Origin: Lewinellaceae bacterium
GTDB lineage: Bacteria; Bacteroidota; Bacteroidia; Chitinophagales; Saprospiraceae
Length of the DNA: 64,000 nt
Assembly (NCBI GenBank): GCA_020636075.1
Contig: JACJYO010000005.1
Coordinates: 186,001-250,000, forward strand
Reading direction: 5' to 3'
In this document: positions 35,746 through 45,130 of the stretch, one piece after another
How the letters are laid out: each line of letters begins with the position of its first letter
Position numbering within the stretch: the first letter of the stretch is position 1
Notes under the pieces: generated by a model
Seen by the model: only the letters and a program-made list of their open reading frames with translations
What the model was told of the DNA's origin: nothing
Database searches by the model: none
Position numbers and translations under genes: made by a program

Positions 35746-36120
35746 TCAACCTTTTTTAATATTCCGGTCTTCCTCGCTGACGCGGTTCAGCAGCTCGTCG
35801 ACGCGGTACATTTCGTCGAGGGTGTCGTCCAGAAAAAACTCGAGATGGGGCACGCGGCGCATGTGCCTGCCGATTTTGGCGCCCAGCGCCTGACGCAAGC
35901 GCGGGTAGTTTTCTTCCAGTTCGAGAATAACTTCCTGTTTATTTTCGGTGCCGTACACGCTGATGTATACCTTGGCGATCAACAGATCGGGCGAAATTTT
36001 GACCTGCGTGACCGTTACGAGTTTGTCGCGGCCGTAGATAAAACTGCCTTCCTCGGTCAGGATCATGCTGAAATGGCGGCGCAGTTGCTCGGCGACTTGT
36101 TTTTGGCGTTTGGTTTCCAT
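35746..36120 (-). CDS. rbfA: Ribosome-binding factor A
   Basis: 124 residues. The KH-like fold signature is visible: RQKQVAEQLRRHFSMIL at the N-terminus, VTVTQVKISPDLLIAKVYISVYG in the centre, and IGRHMRRVPHLEFFLDDTLDEMYRVDELL at the end. RbfA binds the 30S subunit near helix 1 of 16S rRNA during maturation. It is followed by nadD after 13 bp. Confidence 0.95.
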   Translation of the reverse strand: METKRQKQVAEQLRRHFSMILTEEGSFIYGRDKLVTVTQVKISPDLLIAKVYISVYGTENKQEVILELEENYPRLRQALGAKIGRHMRRVPHLEFFLDDTLDEMYRVDELLNRVSEEDRNIKKG

Positions 36121-36196
36121 AACGTACGATTAAATCAGTCCAGTGAATATTTTCTTAGCGTAATATGCTTTGTCTTTAATCCGAAAATTAAACTAA

Positions 36197-36372
36197 CCGG
36201 AATCAAATCCGCATTTTTCAGCGTTTCGCCGAAGGCGAATCAGCGGTATCCGCGTTCCAGCCCCTCTACGTTTAGCACCCGCAATTGGATTTCCGATCGA
36301 ACAGGAATTGGAACGCGGATGAGGCGGATTCGCCTTCGGCGAAGACACGGATTTTCGCGGATTTGATTCCGG
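36197..36372. repeat. Long imperfect palindrome, 176 bp, with internal TTCGCCGAAGGCGAA
   Basis: The left arm (36197-36259) and right arm (36309-36372) are inverted copies. Both begin with CCGGAATCAAATCCGC and end with ATCCGCGTTCCA, and each holds a CGCCGAAGGCGAAT-type core that is itself palindromic. The unit lies in the 535-bp gap between rbfA and tRNA-Lys. It looks like a non-autonomous palindromic element. No gene is seen in 36121-36655. Confidence 0.85.
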
Positions 36373-36599
36373 CCAAGGCAGTTCCGGCGATTAAAGTAAA
36401 AAGCACTTCTTACTCTTTGCGTGCAAAGGTAGGGTAAAACCCAGGCGGCCCGGCATATATTGTTTGTGAAATCCGGATTCGTACCGGTGAAACACCGCGC
36501 TGTTCGGTTAAGTTTCCCCGGGATGCGAAACTTTTTTGGTTTTTTCCGTGTTTGTACGGGTGCATTCCAAATAATTGTTGGAAATATTTGACAATGCGG

Positions 36600-36631
36600 T
36601 TGGATTTTAAGGATTGGGGCACTTATCTTTG
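36600..36631 (+). promoter_or_regulatory. Promoter for tRNA-Lys
   Basis: TTGG (36600-36603) and TATCTTTG (36624-36631) with a 20-base spacer lie 24 bp before the tRNA 5' end. Confidence 0.75.
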
Positions 36632-36655
36632 CACCCGCTTTTTCAGCGCCTGAAA

Positions 36656-36728
36656 GATCCCGTAGCTCAGCTGGCAGAGCACTTGACTTTTAATCAAGGT
36701 GTCATGGGTTCGAATCCCATCGGGATCA
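36656..36728 (+). tRNA. tRNA-Lys (anticodon UUU)
   Basis: Acceptor GATCCCG pairs with CGGGATC, discriminator A at 36728. D-arm GCTCAGCTGGCAGAGC, anticodon stem-loop CTTGA-CTTTTAA-TCAAG giving UUU, and T-arm ATGGGTTCGAATCCCAT are canonical. CCA is not encoded. Confidence 0.97.
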
Positions 36729-36739
36729 CATTAACTAGG

Positions 36740-36779
36740 AACGGCTTACATGCATTTTTGCATTGTAGGCCGTTTTTGT
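36740..36779 (+). terminator. Rho-independent terminator after tRNA-Lys
   Basis: AACGGCTTACATGCA pairs imperfectly with TGCATTGTAGGCCGTT around a short T loop and is followed by a T-rich tail. It is 12 bp past the tRNA. Confidence 0.75.
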
Positions 36780-36873
36780 TTTGTGTATGGTTTGCATGCT
36801 TTTGGGGTTATTGGGGGCCAATTTGTCAGGCAATTTGCCTTACGATTCCTTTACATTACTAGTACATTTCCCG

Positions 36874-36881
36874 TATCTTTG
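36874..36881 (+). promoter_or_regulatory. Orphan -7 promoter box (TATCTTTG)
   Basis: An exact TAnnTTTG box, with TTAC 20 bases upstream as a weak -33. It points into a region with only a 34-codon frame (ATG 36898) and the end of the convergent DUF3800 gene. Confidence 0.4.
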
Positions 36882-36958
36882 CATTGCCTTCTCTGCATGA
36901 ACTCCGACTCCACGTCGTTGAAGGGTATCCTTCTCAGTGCAGCGCGGGCTTTTTTTAT

Positions 36959-37747
36959 TTATACCTTGTTGGATGCGGTGAGCGGCTTTTGGGGTTTGTA
37001 GAAGTTTTGGGAATTGCTGAAGTTTTTACTGTCGTACAAATCCACCACCAACGAAATCCGATCTTTCAAAAAATTGTAGTACCGCACTTCGCCTCGCTCG
37101 AAAACCCGTTGAATCGACCAGCAAAAATAGTCGGCCACATTTAGCAATGGCTCAACACGGTGGTTTTGGACATTGAAAACAATTTGCGTCGTGGCGGATT
37201 TCCGCCTGTTCTGTGTTTGTGCTTTCTCCAATGCCAGTTGCAAATTATGGTTCCGGGTAGTCTTGCCCCGGCTGGCAATATTCAAAACCATTTTCCCTTT
37301 TTTGTTCAGTTTGTTTTTTAACAGGTGGGAAAGCAGATCAGCGTAAAATTCTGCCTCTTTGCCATTGTGTTTGGTTTGGTACAACAATGGGATTTTTCGC
37401 CCAACGTAGGCTTCAAAGCTGCAATCTATCGACGCGATAAAATCGTAAAACACCTTGCGCACTTCCGGTACGTCATCGGTAGCATGGAAATAAAACCCGC
37501 CTTCCCTTACTTTCTTGTTGAGGCTTGGAATGTCGCGAAAATACGGGTCGGCAACAACCTGGTTTTGCAAGTCAATGATTCGCCGGCGCAAATCTGGCAA
37601 CGGCTCCCGAAATTTAACCATGCCCAGAATAAAGCACTGCGAAACCCCGGCCTGCCCAATGATCGGCACTTTGCCTTTTGTGTAAAAGGTGGTGTCTCCG
37701 GCTTCATCCAAAAAACGGTGGTTGTCCAGAATCGCTTGCGGTGTCAT
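36959..37747 (-). CDS. DUF3800 family protein (RNase H-like fold)
   Basis: 262 residues. The N-terminal FLDEAGDTTF is the DUF3800 hallmark with acidic active-site candidates. FYADLLSHLL, IASRGKTTRNHNLQLALE and the late NVADYFCWSIQRV with its Asp match the rest of the RNase H-like metal site. Family members are common in genomic islands and near phage-defence genes, and activity is thought to be nuclease-like, but most are uncharacterised. It follows the pentapeptide/TIR-like gene on the same strand after 116 bp and may be its partner. Confidence 0.85.
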   Translation of the reverse strand: MTPQAILDNHRFLDEAGDTTFYTKGKVPIIGQAGVSQCFILGMVKFREPLPDLRRRIIDLQNQVVADPYFRDIPSLNKKVREGGFYFHATDDVPEVRKVFYDFIASIDCSFEAYVGRKIPLLYQTKHNGKEAEFYADLLSHLLKNKLNKKGKMVLNIASRGKTTRNHNLQLALEKAQTQNRRKSATTQIVFNVQNHRVEPLLNVADYFCWSIQRVFERGEVRYYNFLKDRISLVVDLYDSKNFSNSQNFYKPQKPLTASNKV

Positions 37748-37863
37748 TTCTTCTTTTTGTTTTCAAACTTTGGCGCCGTGTACTGCTTATAAAGTCCAAA
37801 CAAAATACAATCCGACTCAACTCATTGGTAAACACATGTGGGCGGTAGTAAAGATCAACCGCT

Positions 37864-39198
37864 TTAACCTATTTCACCCCGCAATTCCTTTACTTTTCGT
37901 TCTGCCGGTTCAATAATTACTTCTACTATTTCGGATAGCATCGCCTCCGGCGTTTGGTAAGCATGAAGTGGCAATACCCAGGGGTACGGTTTGAAATGCT
38001 CGAACATGGCATATTCTCGTTGACCTTGTAGAATGATCGGCAAAACGGGCAAAGACGGCGTATGCGGCACAATATGGCTTAGTTCCTGTGGAATGCTTTT
38101 AGCGTCGGTCAAGTCGGCAATTACGAACCGGGACATTTTGGCCAATATGGATATCGTTTCGGTTAGATCTCGGCCGGCGGGTTTTTCAAAATCAAACAGA
38201 ATAGGTAAATAATTCCGTTTTCTGAGTTCGTCTTTTAGGGCGTCTAAAACTGCTTTCCGTTCATCCGTAAATCGGCCTAAAATCAATACGGATTTTGACG
38301 TGATTGTATCAATTACATCTCGGATGTTTTGGTTATTAAGCATCAGGTAGATGAACTGCGCCATTTCTAGGTTGTCAACAGTTATTTCTGGCTCTCCTTC
38401 CTTAGTTAGGACTAAGTCCCTTTGAATAGCCCCTTGCTTTTTAATCCCCCAAGCTGAAATGCCATAAATTCTTGCTTTTTCTAAAATTGCTTTAGAAAGG
38501 TCAGTTTCTACTAAAACAGTCCTAACTAACCTTGCCTTTGTTAAGTTAACACCAGACAAGTTGGCATCAAAAATATTGGCATCGGTTAGGTCAGCATCAG
38601 TTAGGTTGGCATTAGTCAGATCAATACCGGACAAATTAGCGCCAATCAATTTTGCACCCGTTAGATTAGAACCAGTTAGGTTGGCACCATACATATCATA
38701 ACCATAAAACCGATGGTTGACTCTCGAAATATCCTCACCATAATGTGATAGCGGGTCGGTTTTCGATAAGTAGTTTTTATAAAATTGACGGTTAGCGTCA
38801 GGTGCCCAAGCCAAAGTCAGGTTAGCGCCGGATAAATTAGCGCCAAATAAATTAGTATTGGTCAATTTAGCATTAAACAGTGTAACAAAGGTTAGATTAG
38901 CATGGGTTAAATCAACACCAGAGAGGTTAGCATATGACAAATTAGCTCCTGACAAGTTTGCTGCACGTAATACAGCGCCTTCAGTCCCACTTTCTGAAGA
39001 TAGGTCTGAACGAGAGAGGTCAGAATCTGTAAGATTGGCCATAAACAGATTCGCACCAAAAAGGTAGGCTTTTGATAGATTGACCCCTGATAAGTTAGCC
39101 TCAGAAAGGTCGGGAAAAATATTTATGTTTTTCACTCTCCATTTATTCCATACCTCCACCCCAGATTTCAATATCGCCAAATGTTCCGCATTCGCCAT
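37864..39198 (-). CDS. Pentapeptide-repeat protein with C-terminal TIR-like domain
   Basis: 444 residues. Residues ~30-240 hold two blocks of A(N/D)LSG-type pentapeptide repeats forming a right-handed beta-helix, separated by a non-repeat insert (~130-165, APDANRQFYKNYLSKTDPL). Residues ~300-444 form an alpha/beta domain: SVLILGRFTDERKAVLDALK, LPILFDFEKPAGRDLTET, RFVIADLTDAKSIPQEL and PVLPIIL. This resembles TIR or nucleotide-processing Rossmann-like domains that are paired with pentapeptide repeats in cyanobacteria and Bacteroidota. No signal peptide is seen, so it is cytoplasmic. A sensor-effector arrangement in defence or stress is inference. Confidence 0.8.
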   Translation of the reverse strand: MANAEHLAILKSGVEVWNKWRVKNINIFPDLSEANLSGVNLSKAYLFGANLFMANLTDSDLSRSDLSSESGTEGAVLRAANLSGANLSYANLSGVDLTHANLTFVTLFNAKLTNTNLFGANLSGANLTLAWAPDANRQFYKNYLSKTDPLSHYGEDISRVNHRFYGYDMYGANLTGSNLTGAKLIGANLSGIDLTNANLTDADLTDANIFDANLSGVNLTKARLVRTVLVETDLSKAILEKARIYGISAWGIKKQGAIQRDLVLTKEGEPEITVDNLEMAQFIYLMLNNQNIRDVIDTITSKSVLILGRFTDERKAVLDALKDELRKRNYLPILFDFEKPAGRDLTETISILAKMSRFVIADLTDAKSIPQELSHIVPHTPSLPVLPIILQGQREYAMFEHFKPYPWVLPLHAYQTPEAMLSEIVEVIIEPAERKVKELRGEIG

Positions 39199-39221
39199 AG
39201 TCTTTGAAGTTTTAGTCCAAA

Positions 39222-39229
39222 CAAATGTA
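39222..39229 (-). promoter_or_regulatory. -7 promoter box (TACATTTG) for the pentapeptide gene
   Basis: An exact TAnnTTTG match 23 bp before the ATG at 39198. No clear -33 TTTG is seen. Confidence 0.45.
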
Positions 39230-39285
39230 TTTCGTTTTTCCCTTTAAAAAACCTCAAGGCCAGGCAAATACAAGTAGCGGAGCCC

Positions 39286-42200
39286 TCACAACCCAAACCG
39301 TATCCAATCCACCACCGCGACCGACCCCGACTCCCCCTGCGCCGTTTTTGCAACAAAGTACAAATCCTGAAGTGGCCCGTCGGCCGGCCAGTGGCGCTGC
39401 TCGATGGGCATTTTTATTTCGGTGTAAGCGTTCTCCGTTGTTTCTGCTTTTGCCTGCGGTATGGCTACCGATCCTACCAGTTTCCCTTCCGGCCCACTGA
39501 GGTGGAGCTCGATCCGACCGCCGGCAAGGGGCTTCGTCTGGTTGCGCAGCAAGGCCAGATCGACCGACGTAACACCGTACAGGTCGATGTGCTTGAACAC
39601 AAAAAAACTGTGGTTGCGCAACTCCAGCGCAACATTTGGCTGACTGGAATGCGGCTTGATCCGCCGCACACCGGATGAAATACTGTCCGCATTTTCCAAT
39701 CGTTGCAGTACCGGTTGCAGCACTAAAACCGCCGGTTTGTCGCCCGACGCCGGGTGCGCCGTAAACACAAAATTACCACCGGCTTTTTTCCCGGCTTGGT
39801 CTGGCACGCGCAGTTCAACCTCGCCCGCTGCAGGCAGGCCGTGCCCGGGCTTGTTTTGTTCCAGTATCCAGGAAACCATTTCCCGGACATCTTTTTCTTT
39901 CAACTGCGGGTGCGCACTCATCATTTGTTTGCCCCACACACCATCTCCGCCTTTTATCACTTTTTGCACGAGGGTGCCCGCCGCCGATTTATCGCCACTG
40001 TAGTGTTGGGCGATCGCGTCAAAGGCCGGACCGTTTATTTTCCGGTGCAGATCGTGGCAGGACTTACAATCCGACTTATCGATCAACTGCTTGCCCGGCG
40101 CGACCGTGGTATTGGCCGCGATCAGCTGATGGAGCGGCATGCCGGGTTCCAGATAGTCGAGGCATACTTCCAGGTTGTTCGCTTGCGGGTTGGCGCTCGC
40201 CGTTTCGTTGACCCGAACGGCATAATGCACCACTTCGCCCGGGTGGTAGAAACTCCGGTTTTTTCCACTTAACTCCCAGTGGATTGGCTCCTGATCGGTT
40301 TCAAGGGGGTTGGGCTGCCCGGCAATGTCGTCGCCGCGCACAAAATCGATCCGGCTCAGGCAGGCGTCGGGGTTTCCTGTATACCATTCCGAGCCATACT
40401 CAAGCACCCAAAGTGCGCCGCTTTTTTTGTCGATCATCATGTAGGTTGGCCGCGTCAGCGACACCGTCGGCGCCACCGCTTCCATGCCGACATAGCGATC
40501 CAGGGAGTCGAGTTCTACGGCCATGATCCAGTTTCGCATCCAGTCGAAAATCAAAACTTTTCCGTCGAAACGGTCGGGGAAACGCGTTTCCTCCGGATAA
40601 GCATCGCAATAGTACACCGGGCCAGCCATCGCGCAACGGGTACCGTTGCCCAACAGCGGGAACGCCGCCGTGCTTTGGTAAGGATACCAGATACCGGACG
40701 GGCGGGCGGGTGGCAGCTGGCAGGCGCCGGTATTGTTGGGTGATTCGTTTAGCGGCATTGCCGGATTGAACGCTGGTCCGGGTTTCCGGGTATCAAAATC
40801 GAAAGCGCGAAAGGGCTGATTGTCGGCAATGAAATAGGGCCAGCCGAAAAAACCGGCTGTCCGCGTCCAATTGATCTCGTCGTAACCCTCCGGGCCACGG
40901 GTACTGTCGGGTTCACCGGCATCGCAACCTACATCGCCCCAGACGAGCAGGTGACGCCGGTCGTCGATGGAAAACCGGAAAGGATTCCGGCAACCCATGG
41001 CGTACACCTCCGGGGCGCCTTTGAGTGCCGTGCCGGACATCGCATGCCGGTCGTCTGCCCGATTGGGAAAGTTTGGATTGACGATACTAGCCCAAAACGG
41101 ATCATCCAGCAAGTGCCGGGTTTGAGCTGTAAACCGGACGTTTTTTTGGACAAACAAATTTCCGGCCGGGCATTCGTACGAACCATCAGGGAGCGGTTTG
41201 ATGCGCAGAATTTTCCCATGCAAACCCATGGTGTTGCCCGAAGTGCGCTGGGCATCCCAGGCAAAACGCCCGGGCCGCTCGTCAATGGGCGTGTAACCAT
41301 CCAGATCGTACGGTATGCTGTTGTCGCCGATGCCGATGTAGAGATCGCCATTGCTATCAAACTCAAGACTTCCGCCGCCGTGGTGGCAGGGCTCAATCCG
41401 CTCGGAGGGCATGTCCAGGATGATCTTTTCGGAGCTGCTGTCAAATTTTTCACCATCCAAAACAAAGCGCGAAAGGCGGGTTTCGGCTTTGTCCCCTGCC
41501 GGCGAATAAAAAAGGTAAACCCAATGATTGTTGCTCCAATCCGGGTCGAGTGCCATTCCGGTCAGGCCTTCTTCGTTTTCAAGAAACACATCGAGCGTAC
41601 CCAACACCTTGGCCGAATTGTTCTCGGGGTTAAACAGTTTTATTGCGCCCTGTCGCTCGATGAACAGGATTTTCCCGTCGGGCAGCATATCCATTTCCAT
41701 GGGTTCGCACAGGTTGGAGAGCAAGGTTGTTTTTACAAATCCGTTCCCCCGGGCAACCGCAGGTTTTCGATGTGCTTTGAAATGCAAGGGTTTGTTGTCG
41801 CCGATGGCGTACTGGAATGCGCCGATCAAATGCGCTAAAAATTTGGGGTCATCGTATGAGGCTGCCGTATGGCCCATGGTGGTCACAAAGGCGCGACCGC
41901 CATCGTAATTATGTTGCCAGGAAACCGGGTGCAGCGCGCCCATAGTTCCACATGCACAGGAAGTTTCATCAAGGCTGAGCAATACCCGGGCCGATTGATC
42001 AAAGTTGCGCAGGTTAAACCATTCGTCGCGGCGTTGCCAGGTTTTGGGCAGCTGTTTGGTTGCCGGGCTTTGGCTATTCATGGTGTGCAACGTGGCTTCC
42101 TTTACTTCTGACTTCCCGTCGTAAACCGCACCAAGGAGCCCTCCAAACCAGTTCCAGCTTCGCTCGGTGTCCATGGCCGAATGGATACCTACAAAACCGC

Positions 42201-42531
42201 CACCCGCCTGGATGAATCGTTCAAACTCGATCTGCTCCTTGTTTTCAAGCACATCGCCGATCGTGTTTAAAAAAACTACAGCGGCATACTTATGCAAATT
42301 ATCCTCCGTAAACACCTCCGAATCATCCGCAACATCCAGTTGAATATTATTTTTTGAACAACTGGTTTTTATTGCTTCAAGCGCAATGGCTGTATTTTCT
42401 TCTATGTGAAATTCTGTTTTTGTAAAAATTAAAATGCGTGGGTTTGTGTTGGTTCTGAAGCAGGAGTATGCACCAGTGAGCAGCATAAGAATCCATAGAA
42501 ATAACAGATTCTTTGGTGAATAGTGTGCCAT
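39286..42531 (-). CDS. ThuA / sugar dehydrogenase / cytochrome c multidomain lipoprotein, paralog 1
   Basis: 1081 residues. A signal peptide ends at a lipobox-like AYSC. The domains run: ThuA-like (~33-240; IHSAMDTERSWNWFGG, FVTTMGHTAASYDD); a PQQ-type glucose/sorbosone dehydrogenase propeller (~265-740; MDMLPDGKILFIERQGAIKLF, GLTGMALDPDW); a cytochrome c domain with haem motif CKSCH at ~822 and distal Met candidate MSAHPQL; and a C-terminal CBM6-like jelly roll. It lacks the PKD domain present in paralog 3. It probably acts at the outer periplasmic face, oxidising a sugar or polyol and passing electrons to its own haem. It lies 46 bp downstream of paralog 2 on the same strand. Confidence 0.85.
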   Translation of the reverse strand: MAHYSPKNLLFLWILMLLTGAYSCFRTNTNPRILIFTKTEFHIEENTAIALEAIKTSCSKNNIQLDVADDSEVFTEDNLHKYAAVVFLNTIGDVLENKEQIEFERFIQAGGGFVGIHSAMDTERSWNWFGGLLGAVYDGKSEVKEATLHTMNSQSPATKQLPKTWQRRDEWFNLRNFDQSARVLLSLDETSCACGTMGALHPVSWQHNYDGGRAFVTTMGHTAASYDDPKFLAHLIGAFQYAIGDNKPLHFKAHRKPAVARGNGFVKTTLLSNLCEPMEMDMLPDGKILFIERQGAIKLFNPENNSAKVLGTLDVFLENEEGLTGMALDPDWSNNHWVYLFYSPAGDKAETRLSRFVLDGEKFDSSSEKIILDMPSERIEPCHHGGGSLEFDSNGDLYIGIGDNSIPYDLDGYTPIDERPGRFAWDAQRTSGNTMGLHGKILRIKPLPDGSYECPAGNLFVQKNVRFTAQTRHLLDDPFWASIVNPNFPNRADDRHAMSGTALKGAPEVYAMGCRNPFRFSIDDRRHLLVWGDVGCDAGEPDSTRGPEGYDEINWTRTAGFFGWPYFIADNQPFRAFDFDTRKPGPAFNPAMPLNESPNNTGACQLPPARPSGIWYPYQSTAAFPLLGNGTRCAMAGPVYYCDAYPEETRFPDRFDGKVLIFDWMRNWIMAVELDSLDRYVGMEAVAPTVSLTRPTYMMIDKKSGALWVLEYGSEWYTGNPDACLSRIDFVRGDDIAGQPNPLETDQEPIHWELSGKNRSFYHPGEVVHYAVRVNETASANPQANNLEVCLDYLEPGMPLHQLIAANTTVAPGKQLIDKSDCKSCHDLHRKINGPAFDAIAQHYSGDKSAAGTLVQKVIKGGDGVWGKQMMSAHPQLKEKDVREMVSWILEQNKPGHGLPAAGEVELRVPDQAGKKAGGNFVFTAHPASGDKPAVLVLQPVLQRLENADSISSGVRRIKPHSSQPNVALELRNHSFFVFKHIDLYGVTSVDLALLRNQTKPLAGGRIELHLSGPEGKLVGSVAIPQAKAETTENAYTEIKMPIEQRHWPADGPLQDLYFVAKTAQGESGSVAVVDWIRFGL

Positions 42532-42577
42532 AAGATTGTTTAAAAGATTATAGTAGATTATACGAGAAATAGATTAT

Positions 42578-45130
42578 TCATAGAGTTGAGTTATAGAACT
42601 CAAAGCGCAGCCAATCCAAATACGCCGCCGGTACACTTGGGTTTTTCGGGTTGCGCAATACAATGTACAGATCGTGCAGCGCCTGTTCTTTTGACCATAC
42701 ATTCCGGTCGATTTCCATAGACAGCTCCGACAGGCTGTTCTTTTTAACTGCAGCATAACCGGGTACGTGCGCCTTGCCAATCAATTGCCCGTCCGGGTTA
42801 TCCAACCGAATTTCAATGGATGCTTCGCCCATACTGCCTTCTGCAGCAACCGTACCAAAAATCACCGCACCCAGTTCCCGCAGGTCTATCTGCTTGAACA
42901 CGAGGTAGCACTGGTCTTTGAGCTCGGCCATAACTGCCGTTGTATTGTTACGAGGGTGCCGGACGATGCGAACAGCCTTCGAAAAATCATCGGCTTGCGT
43001 CGCAAGTTGGGTGGTTGGCCGCAGCACCAGCGTTTCACTACCAGTCCGGGGTTGTCCGTGGCGGCTGCCGCGGTCCTGATAAGCAGCGTGAAAGACGAAT
43101 ATTCCCCCATCCTCCTTGTCAGCCGGCGGGTTGAACCGGTAAATCCCCTGTGCTGCCGGGGTTTCATAATCGCCCAGCGACAGGATCCACCGCACCATAT
43201 CGGCTACATCTGCCGGTGCGAGTTGGGGGTGGGCGCTCATGACGGTCTCGCCCCAAACGCCTTTGCCGCCCTTGATAATTTTCTGCACGAGCCGGGCCTG
43301 TGCCGACTTGTCGCCCTGATAGCGCCGCTTAACATCGAGATAGGCAGGGCCGTTTACTTTCCGGTCGGCAGCATGGCAGGACGCGCAGTCGGAACCCTCA
43401 ATCAGTTGCTTGCCACGTGCGAACGGAGTTGGCTGGGGCTTCAGGTTGGTGACCTGCTTTTGCCAGTCCGCCCCGGGAGCCATATAGCCGATATGCACAA
43501 ACATGTCGGCGGGTTGAATGCGGCCATCAGCCAGGGAGCCGTCTTCGGGATCATTGGCTACGAGCTGATATTGCGCCATCTCGCCAGGCTGGTAAAAGCT
43601 GCGATTTTTCCCACCAAAATTCCAGTATACGTCGGGGGCCGCATTTTCGGCCACCTGTTCTTCGATACCGTCGCCGGGGATGTAATCGATCCGGCTCAGG
43701 CAGGCATCGGCATTTTGGGTGAACCATTTGTTGCCATATTCGAGCACCCAAAGTGCTCCGTTTTTATCGAACAGCATGTCGACAGGCTTGGACAATTCGA
43801 TCGATTCGGCCAGGGGCTCCATGTATTCGAACCTTCCGAGCGAATCGAGCGTCACCGCCATCACCCAGTTGCGCATCCAATCGTAAATGATCAGGTTGCC
43901 GTTGTATTTGTCCGGGAAACGGGATTCGACCGGGTACTGGTCGCTGTAATACACCGGGCCGGCCATAGCACAATTGGCGCCGTTGGCGAGTAGCGGAAAC
44001 TCGACCGAACTGCCATACGAATACCAGATCAGCGCGGGTTGAGCAGGTGGCAGGTAAGTAGCGCCGGTATTTCTGGGGGAGTCGTTCACCGGGTGTTGGG
44101 CATCGAAATGCGCGCCTGATTTTTTTTGTTCAAAATCGTAATCCACGTAGGATTTGTTGTCGCCAATAAAATACGGCCAGCCAAAGAAGCCGGGTGCGCG
44201 GGCGCAATTAATTTCGTCGAAACCCTGTGGGCCTCGCTTGGGGTCGGGTACCCCGGCCTGAGGGCCCGGCTCGCCCCAAAAAAGCCATCCCCGGCGATTG
44301 TCGATAGAAAAACGGAACGGATTCCGGCAGCCCATCACGTACACTTCGGGCCGCCCGGTGTTGTGGCTCGCCAGGCAAGGTGCCGTTTGGTTATTGGGAA
44401 ACAAGTATGCATCCAGGGCCTTGGCCAAGGGCGAAACCGTTACCTCCCGGGGCGAAAACATATTGCCTGCCGGGCACAAGTACGACCCGTCGGGCAGGGG
44501 TTTTATGCGCAGGATCTTGCCGCGCAGGTCCATCGAATTGGCTGCCGACCGCTGGGCATCACCCATAGTTTGATCGGGGCGTTCATCGATTGGGGAATAA
44601 CCTTCCGAGCCATCATAATCGGTGTTATCGCCGGTCGATAAATACAGGTAGCCCTGCGCATCAAACTTGAGATAACCGGCATAGTGGCAACACTCGTCGC
44701 GCTCCAGCCCAACTTCCAACAGGATAGTTTCGGAATCCAGCAACAGCGAATCACCCGTAAAAACAAAACGCGAAAGGCGGTTGATCTCCCGGGTTCCAGG
44801 GCGGGTGTAGTAGAGATAGATCCAGTGATTTTGCTCCCATTGTGGGTCCAGGGCCATACCCAGAAGGCCCAATTCATTGATCACATGCACAGACAATTGC
44901 GCCACGGTGTGGAGTTGTTGTGCCGCCACATCATAGCGCTTTATGGCACCCTTGCGCTCGATAAAAACGAGGTTCCCGTCGGGCAACATTTCGAGTGCCA
45001 GTGGTTCATCCAGGTCGCATTCGAAGGTTGTTTTTACGAATCCAGTAGCGGCTGTTTCTGGCGCCTTATCCTCCGGAATGTTGTCGTAGTTCAGGGGCCC
45101 GGTTTTCACCGATCGCATATTGAATACCAC
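42578..45130 (-). pseudogene. Paralog 2, 3' part: sugar dehydrogenase / cytochrome c / CBM6-like domains (frameshifted from its ThuA domain)
   Basis: 850 residues as an open frame. Aligned with paralogs 1 and 3, it supplies everything after the ThuA domain: propeller (LALEMLPDGNLVFIERKGAIKRY, LLGMALDPQWEQNHW), haem motif CASCH at ~582 of this frame, MSAHPQL, and a C-terminal jelly roll. The apparent start is internal to the original gene; no signal peptide is present. The frame joins the upstream ThuA part by a single-base shift in the AAAACCGGGCCCC run near 45080. If the shift is real, this product would lack export and probably be non-functional. If it is a sequence error, the gene is intact. 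Confidence 0.75.

Noticed and set aside
36656..39300. tRNA-Lys as attachment site of an island holding DUF3800 and the pentapeptide gene
   Set aside because: I found no direct repeat of the tRNA 3' end near 39.2 kb and no integrase gene.
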